DNA from: an uncultured Bacteroidota bacterium | GTDB lineage: Bacteria; Bacteroidota; Bacteroidia; Chitinophagales; Chitinophagaceae | Length of the DNA stretch: 7,992 bases | Direction: 5' to 3' | NCBI GenBank assembly: GCA_903851455.1 | Contig: CAINOM010000587.1 | Location: 1-7,992 of the forward strand | Part shown: in pieces, positions 6,338 to 7,992 of the stretch | Layout of the letters: each line of letters opens with the position of its first letter | Position numbering within the stretch: position 1 is the first letter of the stretch | Position numbers and translations under genes: made by a program | The notes under the pieces: generated by a model | What the model was told of the DNA's origin: nothing | What the model saw: the letters and a program-made list of their open reading frames with translations, nothing else | Databases searched by the model: none

Positions 6338-6925
6338 ATGACAAACGACAAATTCGAAGTATTAAAGACAATAATAAGCAGCCGGCGCTCGGTGGGCTGG
6401 GCCAAGATGAATGGCAAAATAATACCTGATGAAACGGTGAACCAGCTGCTTTCACTGGCGCATTGGGCACCTACTCATGGCCGCACAGAGCCGTGGAAGT
6501 TCTTTGTATATGGTGGCGAGGCTTTAAAACAGTTCGGCAAAGACCATGGCGATCTATACTGGGACCATACGGCCGAAGACAAACGCCAGGAAGCCACGCG
6601 TGATAAATTAATGCATAATGTAGACCTGGCATCGCACCTTGTAATAGCGGTGATGAAGCGCGGTGAAAATGTGAAGATCCCGCAGGTGGAAGAAGTGGCG
6701 GCAGCGTCGGCGGCTATTCAAAACATATTGCTGGGCGCTAACGCGTTGGGGATAGCATCATTCTGGAGCTCTGGCGGCATGACACATACACATGCGCTGA
6801 AAGAATATCTGAAGCTTGGGCACGATGATATAATAATGGGCCTGATATTCCTGGGATATACGGACGAATCGGCGAAAGACGGTGTGCGCAACAGTGTAAT
6901 AGCCGAAAAAGTAAAATGGTTATGA
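6338..6925 (+). CDS. Nitroreductase-family oxidoreductase, YdjA-like (195 aa)
   Basis: FMN-dependent, presumably NAD(P)H-using cytosolic oxidoreductase. Residues 14-19 (SSRRSV) are the phosphate-binding Arg-Arg-Ser start of the family. 'WAPTHGRTEPWKFFV' (43-57) corresponds to the APsHgnxxPWrF core. 'AAASAAIQNILLGANALGIASFWSSG' (121-146) is the dimer-core helix and flavin-contacting WxSG, and 'IIMGLIFLGYTD' (165-176) is the final strand. The short length, WSSG and a lone 'K.P..E.' segment ('VKIPQVEEVAAAS') make it more like the E. coli YdjA group than the NfsB type. The physiological substrate is unknown for this group. The start is ATG 6338, eight bases after a promoter-like box. It is followed on the same strand by a lipoprotein gene after 43 bp, where a second promoter-like box sits, so the two need not be an operon. 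Confidence 0.9.
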   Translation: MTNDKFEVLKTIISSRRSVGWAKMNGKIIPDETVNQLLSLAHWAPTHGRTEPWKFFVYGGEALKQFGKDHGDLYWDHTAEDKRQEATRDKLMHNVDLASHLVIAVMKRGENVKIPQVEEVAAASAAIQNILLGANALGIASFWSSGGMTHTHALKEYLKLGHDDIIMGLIFLGYTDESAKDGVRNSVIAEKVKWL

Positions 6926-6943
6926 TTTTACATGTTATGGGTG

Positions 6944-6951
6944 TATCTTTC
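6944..6951 (+). promoter_or_regulatory. Candidate -7 element (TATCTTTC) before the lipoprotein gene
   Basis: TATCTTTC matches TAnnTTTG except at the last base and lies 17 bp before the ATG at 6969. No clear -33 TTTG is seen. Its similarity in sequence and position to the box at 6322 gives modest support for separate transcription of the lipoprotein gene. Confidence 0.3.
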
Positions 6952-6968
6952 CACTTTAAAACTGACGT

Positions 6969-7697
6969 ATGAAAAAAATTGGTTTACTCGTGATCACGTT
7001 GATCGCGACTATTTGTGCTGTTATCATTTCCTGCAACAAAGCGGTAAAAATACCTGTTTCTTACTCTGTGGTCAGCAACCACGCAGACGCGGTGAATGAT
7101 ATCTTTATTCCTGATAGCGGCCAGTTTGATATGCAGATACTGGTAAAATTTTTCAGTGGTTATTCGCAGGACAATGTGACTTTGAAGATCACCGGCTTGC
7201 CTGCCGATATCAGCGTTACGCCCGATTCTTTCAGCGCTGTACCTACTTACCTTGAAGATTTCGTATTCACGACTAATCATGCTGCACACAATACTTACCG
7301 TATAACCATTACAGGGTATGCTCCGGAAGAAAAGCCACAATCATATACCTTTAACCTCACCGTTATACCTGCAGATTGTGCGACCAGCCTGCTTGGCAGC
7401 CTCAACGGTCACAATGCGTGCTCTGTTACGGGCAGCACAAATCACACGGCTACCGGCACTTCTGTTGCGCAGAATACGCTTAGTATCAACAATTTCGGCG
7501 GATATGGCTCAGCAACAAATGCTATGGTTTATCTGAATTGCGACAACGACTCTCTGAGCGTTCCGCTGCAGAACATTGGTAACGGTATCGGTCTGCAGGG
7601 TTATGGTGTGTTTACCGCTACCGGTATGACGATCTATTACAGCGCCACAGGTACACCAGCAGGTTCGGATAATTGCACAGTGACCTACTCTAAATAG
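6969..7697 (+). CDS. Exported lipoprotein with Ig-like and cysteine-containing beta domains (242 aa)
   Basis: MKKIGLLVITLIATICAVIISCNK is a lipoprotein signal; the lipobox is I19-I20-S21-C22, so Cys22 would be lipidated and the protein membrane-anchored, probably at the outer membrane. Residues about 28-133 look like an Ig-like beta sandwich ('VTLKITGLPADISVTP', 'TYRITITGYAPEEKPQSYTFNLTVIP'). Residues 137-242 form a second Gly/Thr/Asn-rich, strand-rich unit with four cysteines (C137, C151, C191, C236) that could form two disulfides. It resembles the small calycin-like C-terminal domains of Bacteroidetes lipoproteins ('LSINNFGGYG', 'GTPAGSDNCTVTYSK'), but I cannot name a family with certainty. 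Function is unknown; binding or surface exposure is inference. The start is the only ATG giving the signal. It lies between the nitroreductase and glycine C-acetyltransferase genes with no clear functional tie to either. Confidence 0.88.
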   Translation: MKKIGLLVITLIATICAVIISCNKAVKIPVSYSVVSNHADAVNDIFIPDSGQFDMQILVKFFSGYSQDNVTLKITGLPADISVTPDSFSAVPTYLEDFVFTTNHAAHNTYRITITGYAPEEKPQSYTFNLTVIPADCATSLLGSLNGHNACSVTGSTNHTATGTSVAQNTLSINNFGGYGSATNAMVYLNCDNDSLSVPLQNIGNGIGLQGYGVFTATGMTIYYSATGTPAGSDNCTVTYSK

Positions 7698-7698
7698 T

Positions 7699-7745
7699 GG
7701 AATTTGCTTTTTTGAGGAATTTGTATTTTGGGAATTAGGAATTTG
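7699..7745 (+). repeat. GGAATTTG short repeats in the lipoprotein-kbl spacer
   Basis: GGAATTTG occurs exactly at 7699-7706, 7716-7723 and 7738-7745, with a variant GGAATTAG at 7731-7738. One inverted copy (CAAATTCC) lies at 7787-7794. The spacing is irregular. The clustering in a 119-bp non-coding spacer, and the related GTGGAATT copies at 2372-2379 and 2419-2426, suggest a repeat family and not chance. Confidence 0.6.
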
Positions 7746-7794
7746 GATTGTTTCCGACCTTATGGACCAATAACTCATCCCAATTACAAATTCC
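7716..7794. repeat. Long imperfect inverted repeat (possible hairpin or terminator)
   Basis: GGAATTTGTA (7716-7725) and TACAAATTCC (7785-7794) are exact 10-bp reverse complements. Inside them TTTTGGGA (7726-7733) pairs with TCCCAAT (7778-7784) with one mismatch and one bulge, giving arms of 18 and 17 nt around a 44-nt interior. It could act as a transcription end between the lipoprotein and kbl genes, or be the boundary of a small non-autonomous element. No T-run follows the right arm (CCACTTCC), which argues against a classic intrinsic terminator. Confidence 0.6.
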
Positions 7795-7816
7795 CACTTC
7801 CTTAAATACTAATAAT

Positions 7817-7992
7817 ATGTCCAGTCCTTCATTTTATACACGGTTGCAGAAAGAACTGCAGGAAATAAAAGACGCAGGTTTATACAAGCAGGAACGCATC
7901 ATAGAATCTGAGCAGGGCGCTGAAATAACGGTAGGCGGCCCCAAGGTGCTCAACTTCTGTGCGAACAACTACCTCGGGCTCTCTTCTCATCC
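7817..7992 (+). CDS. kbl: Glycine C-acetyltransferase (2-amino-3-ketobutyrate CoA ligase), N-terminal 58 residues (runs off the right edge)
   Basis: PLP enzyme of the alpha-oxoamine synthase family. With CoA it splits 2-amino-3-oxobutyrate, the product of threonine dehydrogenase, into glycine and acetyl-CoA. The visible part reads [29 protein letters not shown], then '[26 protein letters not shown]'. 'FCANNYLGL' is the hallmark N-terminal motif of KBL; the 'KxxGLYKxER' start also fits KBL better than serine palmitoyltransferase, AONS (BioF) or ALAS. The catalytic lysine lies beyond the window. ATG 7817 is the first start after the repeat-filled spacer. No promoter box is obvious, as the spacer is taken up by GGAATTTG repeats and a hairpin. 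Related paralogues in Bacteroidetes (SPT-like) are the main alternative. Confidence 0.88.
   Translation, partial: MSSPSFYTRLQKELQEIKDAGLYKQERIIESEQGAEITVGGPKVLNFCANNYLGLSSH

Noticed and set aside
1..7992. Defence system, mobile element, CRISPR or RNA gene
   Set aside because: No transposase, integrase, toxin-antitoxin, nuclease, regularly spaced repeats or tRNA-like folds were seen; the MutS-like gene has no defence-type partners nearby.

Overview
The window looks like a chromosomal segment of a Bacteroidetes bacterium, probably close to the Chitinophagaceae. The evidence is a Bacteroidetes-type Wzi/RemB-like outer-membrane protein, a dihydroorotase with the phylum's 'DDQVHFREPG' signature, a lipoprotein with a Cys-Asn-Lys start, and several upstream sequences resembling the TAnnTTTG promoter element. 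Base composition and codon use look even throughout. I see no phage, transposase, plasmid, tRNA, rRNA or CRISPR signal.

Layout. Positions 1-951 (minus) hold the N-terminal part of a secreted Wzi/RemB-like beta-barrel protein that runs off the left edge. It diverges from a class I dihydroorotase (1030-2361, plus). A 201-bp intergenic stretch follows (2362-2562) with a 14-bp direct repeat, a perfect 22-bp palindrome and two smaller ACATG/CATGT palindromes. Next come a short MutS-family ATPase (2563-3903, plus) and a 52-aa single-span membrane ORF with a GTG start (3936-4094, plus). The small ORF ends 2 bp from the stop of a convergent low-specificity threonine aldolase (4097-5119, minus). The aldolase diverges from an unrecognised secreted protein (5180-5686, plus), which ends 5 bp from the stop of a convergent YceI-family periplasmic protein (5692-6264, minus). 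YceI diverges from a YdjA-like nitroreductase (6338-6925, plus). Then come a two-part surface lipoprotein (6969-7697, plus), a 119-bp spacer with GGAATTTG repeats and a long imperfect hairpin, and the 5' end of glycine C-acetyltransferase (7817 to the right edge, plus).

How the genes relate. This is mostly a mosaic of single-gene units in divergent and convergent pairs, not one operon. The one metabolic link is threonine/glycine: threonine aldolase cleaves threonine to glycine and acetaldehyde, and glycine C-acetyltransferase makes glycine from 2-amino-3-oxobutyrate, the threonine dehydrogenase product. The two genes are 2.7 kb apart on opposite strands, so co-regulation is not implied. Four proteins (Wzi/RemB-like, the unknown secreted protein, YceI and the lipoprotein) are exported.

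I found no convincing new multi-gene system. The items most worth following are the intergenic palindrome and GGAATT-type repeats, the short MutS-like ATPase with its tandem palindromes upstream, the small membrane ORF, and the orphan secreted protein.
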